DNA from: Paragorgia papillata
Taxonomy: Eukaryota; Cnidaria; Anthozoa; Scleralcyonacea; Coralliidae
Assembly (NCBI GenBank): GCA_035771165.1
Contig: JAWNZC010000314.1
Span: forward strand, 2,033,501 to 2,097,500
Length of the DNA stretch: 64,000 bases
Reading direction: 5' to 3'
The notes beneath the pieces are model-generated. The model made no database searches and was not told the DNA's origin. It was given only the letters and a program-made list of their open reading frames with translations. Every line of letters starts with the position of its first letter. Positions within the stretch are counted from its first letter, which is position 1. Below, in pieces: positions 42,330-53,500 of the stretch. Position numbers and translations under genes: made by a program.

Positions 42330-42710
42330 TTTTCAAGACGCGAGTCATTCACTCATTTGATTAAGTGTTTAACGGACAGAGAGCTGGATGGGGTTGATAA
42401 ATAATAGGGCAACCAAAACATTGAAAAACAGGAGAGAGAAAAAACATAACTTGAGTTGCCCCTGACGCGAGAATTAAATTAGCATAGCATATATATGTCT
42501 GGTTATAACAATTCTAATGTTGAATTCTAATGCGACTGCTCAAATTAGTTTACTTGAAACGTAAACAATCCTATGGGCATGCGCAAAACGGACTGTAGTC
42601 ATGCACTTAACACAACTGTGATAGTGCCAACGGACTTTTCAAGACGCGAGTCATTTGATTGAGTGTTTATCACTCTAAACGAACTTATAACGTAAAATAA
42701 CGAACATGCA
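42330..42710 (+). promoter_or_regulatory. Two partial copies of the gene A/B 5' flank
   Basis: CAAGACGCGAGTCATT plus TTTGATTAAGTGTTTAACGG at 42332-42376, and CAAGACGCGAGTCATTTGAT plus TGAGTGTTTATCACTC with AACGAACTTATAACG at 42639-42690. The interval 41930-42500 also contains a direct duplication of TGACGCGAGAATTAAATTAG with neighbours. Confidence 0.5.
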
Positions 42711-43231
42711 GATAATCATGCACGCGTATACGGTCGAGTCGAATGAATCGAACCATTTGTTGTAGACATTATACGCTATATGTAACAACACGTAAGTGAC
42801 GTAACAATCACTATAAGTGTGTGCAGGGGCGGATTTAGACTACGTCAACTAAGTCGCGCGACGAAGTGAAAATTTGACGTGAATATATAATTTTCGTTCG
42901 TTGCACGTTGTCAAAAATTTACAAATAAAATCCTGCAAATAAAAAATAATTATCTAGTAGGAAGAAGTATGTTCTATTCTTAAAATGTCTATCTACAGAG
43001 GCTTCAGTTCAGGCCAGAAAAATTTCCCCATTGGCGTTTTTCCGTTTTCTTTACGCGCGAGGCCTTGAAAGTTGAAAGTTGAAAGTTCTGATTTCAAGGC
43101 CTCAACCTGAATTAAGGCTGTGACTGATTTCGAGGGGAAGCAGTGGCATGCACGGGACGTAATGGGAGAATCAAGGATCGGGTTCACAGTCATTTCCAGG
43201 CCGCGAATGCGATGCAGGCTCTCGGCTTGAT

Positions 43232-44467
43232 TAGCCTGCGTAGCCAGGCGTTACAGGATTGGGGGACTGGGGAGAGGGCTGAGAAGTAACGCCTGCAGTG
43301 GAGCTCTTTGGTTTTGTGAAACCCGTTCGCTGACGAACGGGATTTTAATTATTGATTACGCCGAATGTGATTCGCTTAGCGCCCATAATCTGTCAATCAA
43401 GAAGGTTTAGTAAGTAAAATTAATAATTTCAATTCTAATTTTCAAACAAAGCTGAAACGATTTATATCAAAGGAAATATCTAAACAGCACTTGCAGGCTT
43501 TTGCGATTTGATCAAATGAAAATGCTGAGTGTCAGCCTCCTCGACTCCCATACCATTCAACCGTAAGTTTTATATTTAAAACCTCCATGCAAGAGTTTGG
43601 AATATATCTTAATAATATATAGGAAGTTCCTGAATTTGATTTTGAAAGCGAACACCGTGAGACGCTTTGCTTTCATATGTCTCTGTCAGTCATAAAATTT
43701 CTGAAAATATTTGTGAGCGAACACCGTGGGACGCCGCAGACATTTCCGTTCAATAATGGTATGGCCTTTCACTCAACTGTTTTATTTTGGTAAACACTCG
43801 CTGTCATTACTGTTCTCTTCATGAATATTCGTTGCCATGATAGAAACGGGGTTACTCTACCATTCACACCTCATTTTATAAATTTTCAGGCCACAGTTTG
43901 AGAAATATTTGTGAGCAGATACCGTGGGACGCCGCAGACATTTCCGTTAAATAATCACTACTATTTATATACCTTTCACAACTGTTTTATTTCGGTAAAC
44001 ACTCGCTGTCATTACTGTTTTTTTCCTGAATATTCGTTGCTATTGATAGAAACAGGATTACTCTACCATTCACACCTAATTTCATACATTTCCAGTCCAC
44101 AGTTTTAGAAATATTTGTCAGCAGACACCCGGTCGAAGACTGCAGACATATTCCGTTAATATTAATTTATCCCTTCCACAGATTTGCGACCAACTCTCAG
44201 TCTTTTAACTCCCTTGTACTATAATTGTTTTTTATACAAAGAGAATTATTGAAACAATAATTTACGCGAAATTTTACTGAATTAAATGCCATGGATTTTG
44301 AAATATTACAATTAATACAAACAGTTAATTTAGGCTTCAGACATCGGCTGCTCGAGATCATATTTCATTTGGGGGTGTTTGACAAAACCAAAGAGCTCCA
44401 CTGCAGGCGTTACTTCTCAGCCCTCTCCCCAGTCCCCCAATCCTGTAACACCTGGCTACGCAGGCTA
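43232..44467. mobile_element. 1.24 kb Mutator-like MITE
   Basis: TAGCCTGCGTAGCCAGGCGT to CTTTGGTTTTGTG (about 90 bp) is inverted at 44376-44467 and ends CTACGCAGGCTA. A perfect 9 bp duplication CGGCTTGAT flanks it (43223-43231 and 44468-44476). Long inverted repeats plus 9 bp duplications point to the Mutator superfamily. It was inserted into the hAT-like element. Frames within (44291-44512) are not genes. Confidence 0.85.
43640..44160 (+). repeat. Tandem repeat of about 200 bp inside the Mutator-like MITE
   Basis: ACCGTGGGACGCCGCAGACA recurs at about 43722 and 43920, with a diverged form near 44127 and a partial one at 43652. Intervening words such as TAAACACTCGCTGTCATTAC also recur. Two full units and two degraded ones. 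Confidence 0.85.
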
Positions 44468-46374
44468 CGGCTTGATGAATTTGACGAAGGAAAGCAGTTA
44501 GTCACTTTTTGACGAAGTTGGTTGGGTTTTTAAGATCTTTTAACGTTCCTGATTGGTTAATTTTTTTTTAATTACGACTTACGATTGGTGTAGAGGCTGA
44601 AACGTCATTTTGCAGGATAAGCGCCTTTCCGAGTAATCAGTATGGTTAGCGATCGCTTCTGTGGTTCAACGTGGCCATGCGCATATTCTGCGTCCTTTTT
44701 ATATTCCCAACACTCAAATAGCAAGGATATCTACAAGACCTTTATGATGAAATATTCGTGAAACTTTCATCAAGTGCTTTATGCACTGAAGATGACCTTT
44801 TACAGAGGATTGAAAAAGATGTATATCGAAATATCAATTGCGATAATTTTATACAGTGAATACAGTGCGCTCTGAGGTCGTCTAAGGTAAGAAACCCTCA
44901 CTATACTGTATGATTTGAATATCATTATAGTCTTTATGATAATTTATAGATTTACTCTTGGACTAGACTTCGCGTTTGCTTGTATTTGATCTATAACATG
45001 TTGAATTGATGCTTTGCAATGAAACGTGTGGTTGGACGGACTAGTGCTGGAAATTTGATCTTGCTTGGAGATTTCATGGTTTATTAATATCAGTAATATG
45101 ATTAATTTTATCTTTGTGAGAGTGAGACTGTAACCTAGCCAGCCAACCTGGCAGTTAAAGCACTCTTTTCATACATTGCTAATTTCTGTTCCTTTAATAT
45201 TAATTATTACAGTATATAATATATATATATATAACATGTCATGTACTGTATGTGTGGTCCTGTATGATTTATACTATATGTGGTGTCATAATAAACTTGA
45301 TTAGTAAATGATGATTGGTTTCTTCTTTTAATATAAATTTACATGTGTACAGTAAATACAGTACTAAGTGCTGATATCCACATGAACCAATAACTACATG
45401 TGCTGTATTACAATTATTTTTACATTTTATTATCTGGCTTAAATACAATATCTGCTTAATTCTAGTATTCAATGTTTATATACTTTCATAGTCTACAAAA
45501 TTGAAATCATATAAACAGGTAATGACTTAGATTAGTTGGGGGCTCAATGGTTAGGATGACTGGGATAATGTTGAGAGTTGAGCTCCTTTATGTCCATGTC
45601 ACATTATGGTCATAAATAAAAGCATTCCTTAGCAAGACATTGTCTGCTTGGGTAGATGTGTAAAAGGTGAGTATCTGACACCTGAAAACCAGACAGCTCA
45701 TAGTAACATAGATTGGTAATGGTGGGTAGTGGCTGATGATGTAGACCCATTACCCTTGCTCTGGGTTATGCAGAACATTAAATTCAGCTAGACCTTTACT
45801 TGTATGTTGGTCAGGCTGTCCATGTTGAATTCACTGACTGCAAGAATATGTTTTTGGTGTCTCCAAGGCATGCTGATGAGCTGACATAGGGCAAAACAAC
45901 CATATATTTTTTGAGTTAGTAATTAAATAGAATCACATATCTCTACTGTTTGTTGTATTGCCTTCTTTTTAGAAAAAAATAATTACGCACTTACAAACTA
46001 TTACAATAATTCACTAATCCAAATCCAATTTTGACACTTTTTCAAAAAAAGTATAAAATGTGCTAAAAAATATGTTTTAAAAGAAATTTTGATTAAAAGT
46101 GTCGTCAGAACGCGGGAAATGCCATTTCAGAGACCCAAATTTCAAAAAATTTTCGGGGGGGCATGCCCCCGGACCCCCCTAGATAGTTTGACTAAGTGGG
46201 GGAAATTCCTAGATCCGCCCCTGAGTGTGTGCAGAATTAGGACTTAGATTTTTCATTACAACTAAACCGAAATTTTGATCGTTATATGCGTTCAAAGTAC
46301 AATTCGAACGACTTTAGTGGCTGTTACTTTAAACTGACTTGTGCTGCATTTTAAGATGTCTAATTAATTCCGCT

Positions 46375-46735
46375 CTGTCGACAGATAGGCGGCCGGCCAA
46401 GGCTTCAAAATATTACTTTTGATGGCATTTCTTGTTACAAGCAGGCAACCATGCTAAATCGTATCGGATAGTGTATATTTGAAGGTGAGGGGTGTTGGCA
46501 GCCGTAATTATTGAGTTATATACTAAAATTTAGAGCTTTTTGAAATGCTTTCAAAAAGCTCTAAATTTCAGTATATAAATCAATAATTACGGCTGCCAAA
46601 ACCCCTCACCTTCAAAGTATACACTATCCGATACGATTTAGCATGGATGCCTGCTTGTAACAAAAAATGCCATCAACGGTGTTTTCGAGACACTTTTATC
46701 GATGTTGGCCGGCCGTCTAAGTCTCTAAGAGGTGT
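46375..46735. repeat. Long hairpin with almost no loop
   Basis: Arms of about 150 bp: GGCGGCCGGCCAA ... GCTAAATCGTATCGGATAGT ... AGCCGTAATTATTGA on the left, with the inverted series on the right. The centre is AAAGCTCT/AGAGCTTT separated by a few bases. Edge motifs are GTCTAATTAATTCC and GGTGTAATTCAGTAATTAC. No protein is encoded. Confidence 0.9.
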
Positions 46736-47059
46736 AATTCAGTAATTACACATTGTACAGGCGAAGACTTCTTTAAATTAAGCCGGGATGAGTTTTGAAT
46801 TTACGGGAATGATTTAATTCAGGCCGAAATTTGCAATTATTAAGTAAATAAGGGCAAAGTTACGTTAGTTTTACTTCAGTTTTATACTAATTAATCTATT
46901 ATTTATGTCGAGGGCCAGGCAATGTTTTGTAAGCCCATCGTTAATAAAAAGATCGTTATAGTCTTAGCTCGAAAGTGTCTCACGAAAACTAATTAATTTA
47001 TAAAGTCTTCGCTATATGATCACGAAACACACGAACAACGTTTTGATGTTCTATTTCAG

Positions 47060-48195
47060 TTCCTTTCCAGTCCTCGTTATTTGCCTCGGCATATGCCAAG
47101 GCAAGTTATGATTTTTCTGGTTTGCCTCGGCAAAAAAAATGCCGAGGCAATTCCACCCGTCATTGACATTGTTATACCTTTCCCAAAAACAATGCATACG
47201 TGTTCGTTCCGATCGTAACGTCACATTAAACGACTTAACGTAAATAAATTTCGTTTTGTATTCGTAAGCTTGCCAACAAATAGATTTGACTCATTTGCGA
47301 CATATAAAACAGGTGCTTTGCAAAATTGAACTTCCATTGTAAACTTAAATTATTACACAAAACGCAAAGTCCTAGCTATCTATAATGTGAGAAATTTGTT
47401 GTCTACAACGTAACCGGATGTACGAGTGAAGGGTCTTGCTTGGCAAGCAGTACCCGACGCGAGAAAAATTGAGGGAGAAAATATGTTTTCAAATCAACAC
47501 CGTTTACATGCACGACAGTTGATTTCTTCCATCTTCTTCAATGTTTATACTTAGAATTTCACTCTTTCTACGTCCAGTTCTGGGCATTAAAAATGTTTCG
47601 TGTTTCTTCGCGTTTCAAACAACGTTTATTGTTGAGACTTCAGTTATAGCAGATTTGATGTTCACTTCCCACCATGGAATCATGAAAATCTATTTGGTTA
47701 ATACAATATACTATAAAGTAAAACAGGTTTCCGTTGGAAACGTATGACTTCGCCACGCCATATGGATACTCCGCTTGGTCAAACTTTAATTGGTAAACTA
47801 TATGCAGCACTTCTCTGTTCGAATCGTTTTCCTCGAGTGAACATTCATTCATACAGTTTGTTGATCATGGCTACTATCTTCTCTAAAAACATTTCAAATC
47901 AGTCATTTGTTTCCGTAAAATAACAACCAATTGTCAAAACTGTTGTCAAATAGAACCTACTTTCGCAATTGCCTTTAATCGTTTCCGTACGCATTTACAA
48001 GTGTCAGGTGTGACAACAGTCTTTTACAACTGCCGACGTGCTTGCCGAAGTGTGCCGGAGTAATTGCCGAAGCGATCAGTGATTTCATTATGTTCCTCGG
48101 CAATTATTTTGACGAGGCAAAGTAGCAAATTATCGAAAGACTTCGGCAATTATTTTGCTGAGGCAAAAATAGTTAAATTACGAGGACTGCTTTCA
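47060..48195. repeat. TTGCCTCGGCA-rich inverted-repeat region
   Basis: CCAGTCCTCGTTATTTGCCT (47068) pairs with a diverged inverted end near AATTACGAGGACTGC (48177-48193). Between them GCCTCGGCA / TGCCGAGGC and TTGCCGAAG words recur at 47085-47150 and 48040-48170. The remaining 900 bp holds no gene; open frames at 47541-47852 are unsupported. Confidence 0.5.
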
Positions 48196-48249
48196 GCATG
48201 ACTATTCATTCACACAGTCAAGTAAACGAACGCTTATCGAAGCCGAGTT

Positions 48250-48435
48250 CAACAGTTTTTCATCCCGGTTTGCCGGGATGAAAACGTTTACATGGACATT
48301 TTCATCCCGGTTAACCGGGATCCCAGCAAACTGGGCTAAGCCCACTTTCCCTGTAATCGAAATGTTAAACAAACATGCGTTTTATTTATATAGCGGGCTA
48401 GCCCGGTTAACCGGGCCAGCGCGGTGCATGTAGTC
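48250..48435. repeat. MITE with CCCGGTTAACCGGG palindromes
   Basis: TCATCCCGGTTTGCCGGGAT and TCCCGGTTAACCGGGATCCC at the left, GGGCTAGCCCGGTTAACCGG at the right. Related by composition to 1452-1690. Confidence 0.6.
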
Positions 48436-48538
48436 GCCCCCTGAAGACTATGTGCACACGGAAACGTTTTTCTCAGTGCGTTCGGTCTTGAAACAGCACA
48501 AAAACGCTCGGAAATGTTACCGTGTGTTCATAGTCTTA
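48433..48538. repeat. Small hairpin MITE, GACTATGTGCACACGG arms
   Basis: GAAGACTATGTGCACACGGA and AACGTTTT pair with ATGTTACCGTGTGTTCATAGTCTT. Lies about 120 bp above the gene B promoter block. Confidence 0.8.
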
Positions 48539-48639
48539 AAGTCCCTAATATGAATGCATGTTCAAATGCATACGTGCATCGGTTTGCGCAAAATAAGTTC
48601 GTTAGACGGTTAGACGGTTATACTCCATACAGTGTGTCA

Positions 48640-48879
48640 ACGGATGTCCGAAAACCTGAGTCTTTGATTGAGTGTTTACCACCATAATGTTCGACGAACT
48701 CTGGCGAAAAATAACGGACACTGAGGAAATTACGTACTGACAAGCGTACTTCGAGCTGGGAGATTAAGCATAAAAAGAACTGACTTTCGATCAGTTTGTC
48801 ACTCGTTGAAGAGTTTTCAACAAAGAAGAACCTCACTGAGAAGACTTCAAGTTTGACTCAAGTTTGACTTCAAGTTTGG
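48640..48879 (+). promoter_or_regulatory. Promoter and 5' UTR of gene B
   Basis: Shared blocks with gene A in the same order: CAACGGATGTCCGAAAACCT, TTTGATTGAGTGTTTACCAC, TTCGACGAACTCTGGCGAAA, AATAACGGACA, GTACTTCGAGC, and the TATA-like GATTAAGCATAAAAAGA (48763-48779). GTCACTCGTTGAAGAG follows where transcription would start. A direct ACTTCAAGTTTG triplication (48843-48878) precedes the ATG and is not in gene A. Confidence 0.65.
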
Positions 48880-49000
48880 ATGTTGACGATGCTTAATTTC
48901 AGTCGATTCCTGGTTGTTCTCACATTGTCTGTTCTCACATTGTTTGCCGTGCAAAGTCTTGCTAAACCAAGCGTCAATGAAGACTTCGCAGACTACGAAG
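48880..49000 (+). pseudogene. Gene B exon 1: signal peptide
   Basis: MLTMLNFSRFLVVLTLSVLT then LFAVQSLAKPS. It is nine residues longer than gene A exon 1 by an internal duplication around VLTLS/VLTLF. Donor GAAG|GTTTGTT matches gene A. Confidence 0.85.
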
Positions 49001-49148
49001 GTTTGTTAATTTCAGGCTCTGATAACAGGCTTCAAATATATCAAGCAAATTTCCTATCTATTTTTTTACACTTATTCCAAGTGTTTTAAACAGTTTTAAA
49101 TTTCGATACGTAATGTTTTAATATATATACCACTTTATTTTTTTATAG

Positions 49149-49244
49149 AGTTTGATGAATGGCCTATTAACGTTGGAGTTCCTGGAACACCAGAGCCTAC
49201 CTCGCCTACCTCGCCTTCCTCGCCTTCCTCGTCATCAGGACCAG
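49149..49244 (+). pseudogene. Gene B exon 2: Pro/Ser-rich linker
   Basis: A phase 1-1 exon after TTTTATAG, coding EFDEWPINVGVPGTPEP and then a repeated T/S-S-P tract, donor CCAG|GTACAA. The CCTCGCCTTCCTCGCC repeats show expansion of a linker that is only 17 residues in gene A. Confidence 0.75.
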
Positions 49245-49264
49245 GTACAAAAATGTTCATGACT

Positions 49265-49308
49265 ATCCACCTGTCCATCCATCCATCCATCCATCCATCC
49301 ATCCATCT
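49265..49308 (+). repeat. CATC microsatellite
   Basis: A run of CCATCCATCCATCC followed by CATCTATATACATT; a short AAACAAAC run is at 49321-49336. Confidence 0.95.
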
Positions 49309-49604
49309 ATATACATTAATGAAACAAACAAACAAACAATTTATCGGTTATTTTTTTATTAAATAAATACTCTATTCATCGAACGAACAAAGTTTTGTTG
49401 TTGCCAAATTGTTTCCAGAAATCTAAAATTCTTTTGTAAAATATCTTCGATTTCTGACAATAGTATGCTTTGCACTATAACTAGTTCAAACTCTAGCTTC
49501 GGATTAGCTAATAAGTCATGAGTAGACTCTGCTCAACCATGCAGTACCAATTCAAACTTTGGGTGTATATTACAAGTAATATTTGGCATTTCACTCGATT
49601 AAAC

Positions 49605-49855
49605 TGGATGTTCTGGGTAATTTTGGTGAAGGGGAATTTCGAGTGTAGAATATATATACATTATAAGACAAAACCAGGACCAGTTGCGAAAAATGCAACA
49701 TTAAGGCATATAGCATCGCAGGGTCGCGGGTTAAATTCCAGCCGGAAGGCCTTGATGTTGCATTTTTCGCAACTGGTCCCGGTTTGGTCTTTAATGTATA
49801 TATTCCACACTCGAAATTTTTCTTCACCAAAATTACCCAGAGTATCCAATCCAAA
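49605..49855. repeat. Foldback MITE, GGGTAATTTTGGTGAAG arms
   Basis: GGGTAATTTTGGTGAAGGGG and CGAGTGTAGAATATATATAC pair with the inverted right arm (GTATATATTCCACACTCG, CTTCACCAAAATTACCC). ACCAGTTGCGAAAAATGCAA also pairs. The loop contains GTCGCGGGTTAAATTCC, similar to a tRNA-type B box. Both-strand open frames here are by-products. Confidence 0.9.
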
Positions 49856-50264
49856 CATGTTCGGCACCGAAAAGAAAACAAATAATCTTGTTTTAAAAAT
49901 TCAGAAGTCTAGTCACTAATTTGTCATTATGTATATATAGGAACCGTAAAACTTGAACGATGTTCTTTCGTTTAGTGATCTGTATCCATATGCAAAGTTC
50001 CAAGTGATTTAATTTCGCTCAATTATCTTAAAGATATACACAATTTACAATCTCATCTCATCTATGTATGTTAAAAATCTCAGTATGTTAAATTTTCTTG
50101 CAAATCTTCACGTCATAAGTTATCTTATTTGAATATTACAAAAGTTTAAAGCCAACTATAAGTGAAATATGGAAAAGCTGTAAATTACTATTTATTATTT
50201 TAATAATTCTTTAATTCGGATAAGACAAACTTAATTTTGTCTTCTTGCGTGGGTGATGCTGTAT

Positions 50265-50530
50265 ATATAAATGGAGACGGTCAGCCCTTCTATAGGAGAG
50301 CTGTATTTTACTTTACTTGCATTTGCATGATGCATGCTCATATACCTGCATTTGGATAGAAATGCATTTCCCTAGGTTTTATAACTTTTTTCAGCCCTCT
50401 TGAGCATTGTTTTATTTACATGAAAAACTTTCAGCTATCCTATAGAAGCTAAGCCAGCCCGCTTGAGCACCATTTTTCTGAAGAACTTACAGCCCTCCTA
50501 TAGGTGATATCTCGGGTGTATCTCTGGCCC
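50265..50530. repeat. Possible MITE of the ATAAATGGAG / CTATAGGAGAGCTG family
   Basis: TATAAATGGAGACGGTCAGC and repeated CCTATAG(G/A) words with CAGCCC, ending near CACTCGCATAAACATAAAC. Similar in composition to 24930-25095 but diverged. Confidence 0.4.
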
Positions 50531-50930
50531 TTCACTCGCATAAACATAAACAAATTTTACAACATATTTGAATGACAGCAATGGCAGCCGGAATATAAAC
50601 ATCCCCATACAAACGTAAGAAACTTATAGAATCTACAGGATGTACATGTATTCGCAACAGGCTGGTAGCAAGGCCGTTAACACAAAAAGCTGCTACTGCA
50701 ACTTTGTTAACAACTTGTTGAGTGCAGAGCGGTAACATATATAAGTTGTCAACAACGTGTTGTCGTGTTTGAGACTTAATGTTAACAATCTGGGACAACC
50801 ACGGCGAACACAACTTGTTTCCAGGTATGGAATTACGTGTCAGTGTATAAACGCGCTTGTTTGTACGTAAGTGCGCAACCACCATCCTTTATATTATACT
50901 AAGAATAAATTTTCGTTTTTTTTTGTCAAG

Positions 50931-51245
50931 TCATATGTAAAAAGGATATCTTGCTAGTTTTGGATTTGTCTTTTTCTATTGGAAAGGACGTTTTTAACAA
51001 AAAAGTAAAGCCATGGCTCTACAAGTTCATTGACAACAAGGCTTTGAATGTCGGTCCCAACGGCACTCATATATATTGCCGTGATGGTCTTCAGTAACAG
51101 ATCTAGAACAAAGATGAAGTTATGGTTTGATGAGTTAACTACCAAAGAACTTTTAAAACAATTTGTAGACCTTGATTTAAATTATAAGAAGCAGAAAGGC
51201 GACCTAACACTTACTGATCTTGCCCTAAAAATAGCCGACACAAAG
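50931..51245 (+). pseudogene. Gene B exon 3: first half of the vWA domain, frameshifted
   Basis: After TTTTGTCAAG it reads ICKKDILLVLDLSFSIGKDV and ALNVGPNGTH, then the frame moves by one at an ATATATATT run (51068-51077) and continues IAVMVFSNRS ... GDLTLTDLALKIADTK. Without the extra base the exon would be 314 bp and keep the phase 0 donor of gene A exon 3. Confidence 0.8.
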
Positions 51246-51324
51246 GTAAATTCTACTATTCATATGCATTACTAAAAATACAGCAACCTTCAATGAATCT
51301 CTAGCGTTTACTATTTACATTTTA

Positions 51325-51427
<103 letters not shown>

Positions 51428-51429
51428 TA

Positions 51430-52145
51430 GCTTATTAAATTTTATACAGGTTAAAAACTTGTTCAGCAATATAGCTGCTGTTATCAGTCAAGGACCTGTC
51501 GTCTCAAATACCTAACATATTATACAAAAATAAGATTAAATAAATATCTATGTATACAAAAAAATTTCTACATTAAAGGTAAAAAACGGAGTTTAAAATC
51601 GTTACTAAAATACATGTTCAAGTTAAAAATCCAAACTAACCCCATTGCATCTATACTTAAATTTTAACAGCGACTGTTCTGTTTTCAAGTCGTCAGGCAG
51701 TTTATTAAAAACAAGTACACCTTGAAATGCAAACCTTTTCCTCCCACATTCAGTTCTAACCTTAGGTAGAGTAAGATTCCTTTTATTCCCTCGCGTGCCT
51801 TTCGAATGTGACATTCTTGTGAAACAGTTATTAAGAGCCAGTAGGCGCAATACCATTCAAACACTTGAATACCTCACGAACACAAGTCCTGTTTCTAATT
51901 TCGTTCACGCTTGGAAAATTCACTGAACTGTTTTCACCATTTATTATCTTCATTGCCCGATTTTGGATATCTTCAAACTTTTGTTTATTTGAGTTTGGTA
52001 AACTGATGAAAACGTTATTACAATATAGCATCACGGGTAAAATCATCACTTTATAAATTGTCTCGGCTGTTGATGGATTGATGTTATGTCGTATCCGAGA
52101 CAACAATCTAACTCTCCCTGAGGCTTTTCTCAATGTTTTCTCTTG
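51430..52145 (-). mobile_element. 5'-truncated CR1/L2-like LINE, reverse transcriptase C-terminus
   Basis: Minus-strand frames give RVRLLSRIRHNINPSTAETI, YKVMILPVMLYCNNVF and VREVFKCLNGIAPT, then in a second frame FTRMSHSKGTRGNKRNLTLP, RKRFAFQGVLVFNKLPDDLK. These are the conserved thumb and 3' segments of non-LTR reverse transcriptases. The frames are offset near 51850, so it is decayed. It sits in intron 3 of gene B, opposite to the gene. Confidence 0.8.
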
Positions 52146-52215
52146 TAAGGTATAGGTATACTAGCGACAACTCTCGTTCATGTAAACAGACCCTTAATTG
52201 CTTCGTCTCCTCCAG

Positions 52216-52564
52216 GTTTTTAAAGAGACCAGTCCCAAGAACGCAAGACCAACAATAGCCGATGTCATCATTCTTTTCACAGATGGCAAGCCGTGGAATG
52301 GAATACCTGATATATCGGCATCGGACATTGCTAAGAAATATGCTAACTCTCTCAAAGACAAGAAAGTTTTAATTATTGGAATTACAGCCGGTAATGCAAA
52401 TCCTGACCACGACTCTGACAATCCCAAAGCTTTTATCGCGAGTATTGCTACCTCCACAAGTTATACGTTTAACACTTCTCTTAGTGGTCTGAGTGGAATT
52501 GTAAAAAAGTTGGTTGGTGCGGCATGCGTACCTCAGCCAACACCTCAGCCAACAACTCTGCCAG
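52216..52564 (+). pseudogene. Gene B exon 4: second half of the vWA domain
   Basis: Starts after CTCCAG in phase 0, VFKETSPKNARPTIADVIIL then FTDGKPWNG with the MIDAS Asp. KKVLIIGITAGN is the following strand. It ends KLVGAACVPQPTPQPTTLPG with donor CCAG|GTAATA. This exon itself is undamaged. Confidence 0.85.
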
Positions 52565-52782
52565 GTAATAAGTATTGAATTGACTTTTTAAAGTGTTGCT
52601 AACCCCAAAATTTTGGTTTGAAAGCACCCCTAAAATTATGAAGATTGTCGTCGAAATTTCTGCCATATTGATTTTTGACCTTAAGTTATTGAGGTGTTTG
52701 TAATATGCAAGTAATTAGGTAGACTGAAAGACAGCTTTCAGTCTAATAATTAGGCAATTATATAGTGGCTTCAGTTATAGGT

Positions 52783-53500
52783 GGTTTTCACTGTGACGTC
52801 ACAAAATTCTAAAATGTTTATTATTAAAAACCTAAAAGGTTGGTTGTTTTATATATTTTGTAGATCATTATTACGAGTCTTCCTGGAAAATTTTAAGCCG
52901 ATACAAGTTTTCCTTCTTGAGTTACAGGGTTTTGAATTATATTATTACGTACAAAGCTTTGTTAACACTTTGAAGCCTGACGACGAGTCTTTAAGGGTTA
53001 TTCTGGCTAACGCCAGACGATTTTATTCAGCACAGGGAGAGGTCCAGGCCTCAAAGTGTTAAGCTTTAGAAGTGATGTCTAATTGCATCTGATGTACAAC
53101 CTGAAAACTCTGGCAAAAACTACACTTTATACGACCTAATTGGCGTCTGCGAGGTACACAAATATGGCGGCCAAAAAACAAATGCTCATATAAAGTGTAG
53201 TTTCAACCAGAATCTTTAGATTGTACATCAGATATGATTAGACATCTATTCTAAAGCTCAACCAAACATTGTATGCTCAACTGTGTGTACAAAGTGGCTT
53301 TTAACAACATTTGAAAATTATGCTGACGTCAGCAATAATATAATTCAAAACTCTGTAACTCAAGAAGGAATGGTTGTATCAACTTAACATTTTCCAGGAA
53401 AACTCGTTTTTACGATCTACAAAATATATTAAACAACCAACTTTGTAGGTTTAATAATAAACATTTTAGAATTTTGTGACGTCACATTGAAAACCACCTA
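52783..53500. mobile_element. 720 bp nested palindromic MITE
   Basis: TTTTCACTGTGACGTCACAA and AATTCTAAAATGTTTATTAT at the left pair with the inverted right end (ACATTTTAGAATTTTGTGAC, GTCACATTGAAAACCACC). A second, inner foldback (GATGTCTAATTGCATCTGAT and partner, 53071-53262) sits inside, along with an AACACTTTGA pair at 52964-53060. It lies in intron 4 of gene B. Confidence 0.85.

Larger units (their letters stand above)
42824..46223. mobile_element. 3.4 kb hAT-like non-autonomous element
   Basis: CAGGGGCGGATTTAG at the left and CTAGATCCGCCCCTG at the right are inverted ends, and AGTGTGTG (42816-42823 and 46224-46231) is a perfect 8 bp target duplication. Both are hallmarks of hAT-superfamily elements. 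No transposase frame is present. It contains a nested Mutator-like element, and its region 44640-46100 has ordinary AT-rich sequence that may be captured host DNA. Confidence 0.8.
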
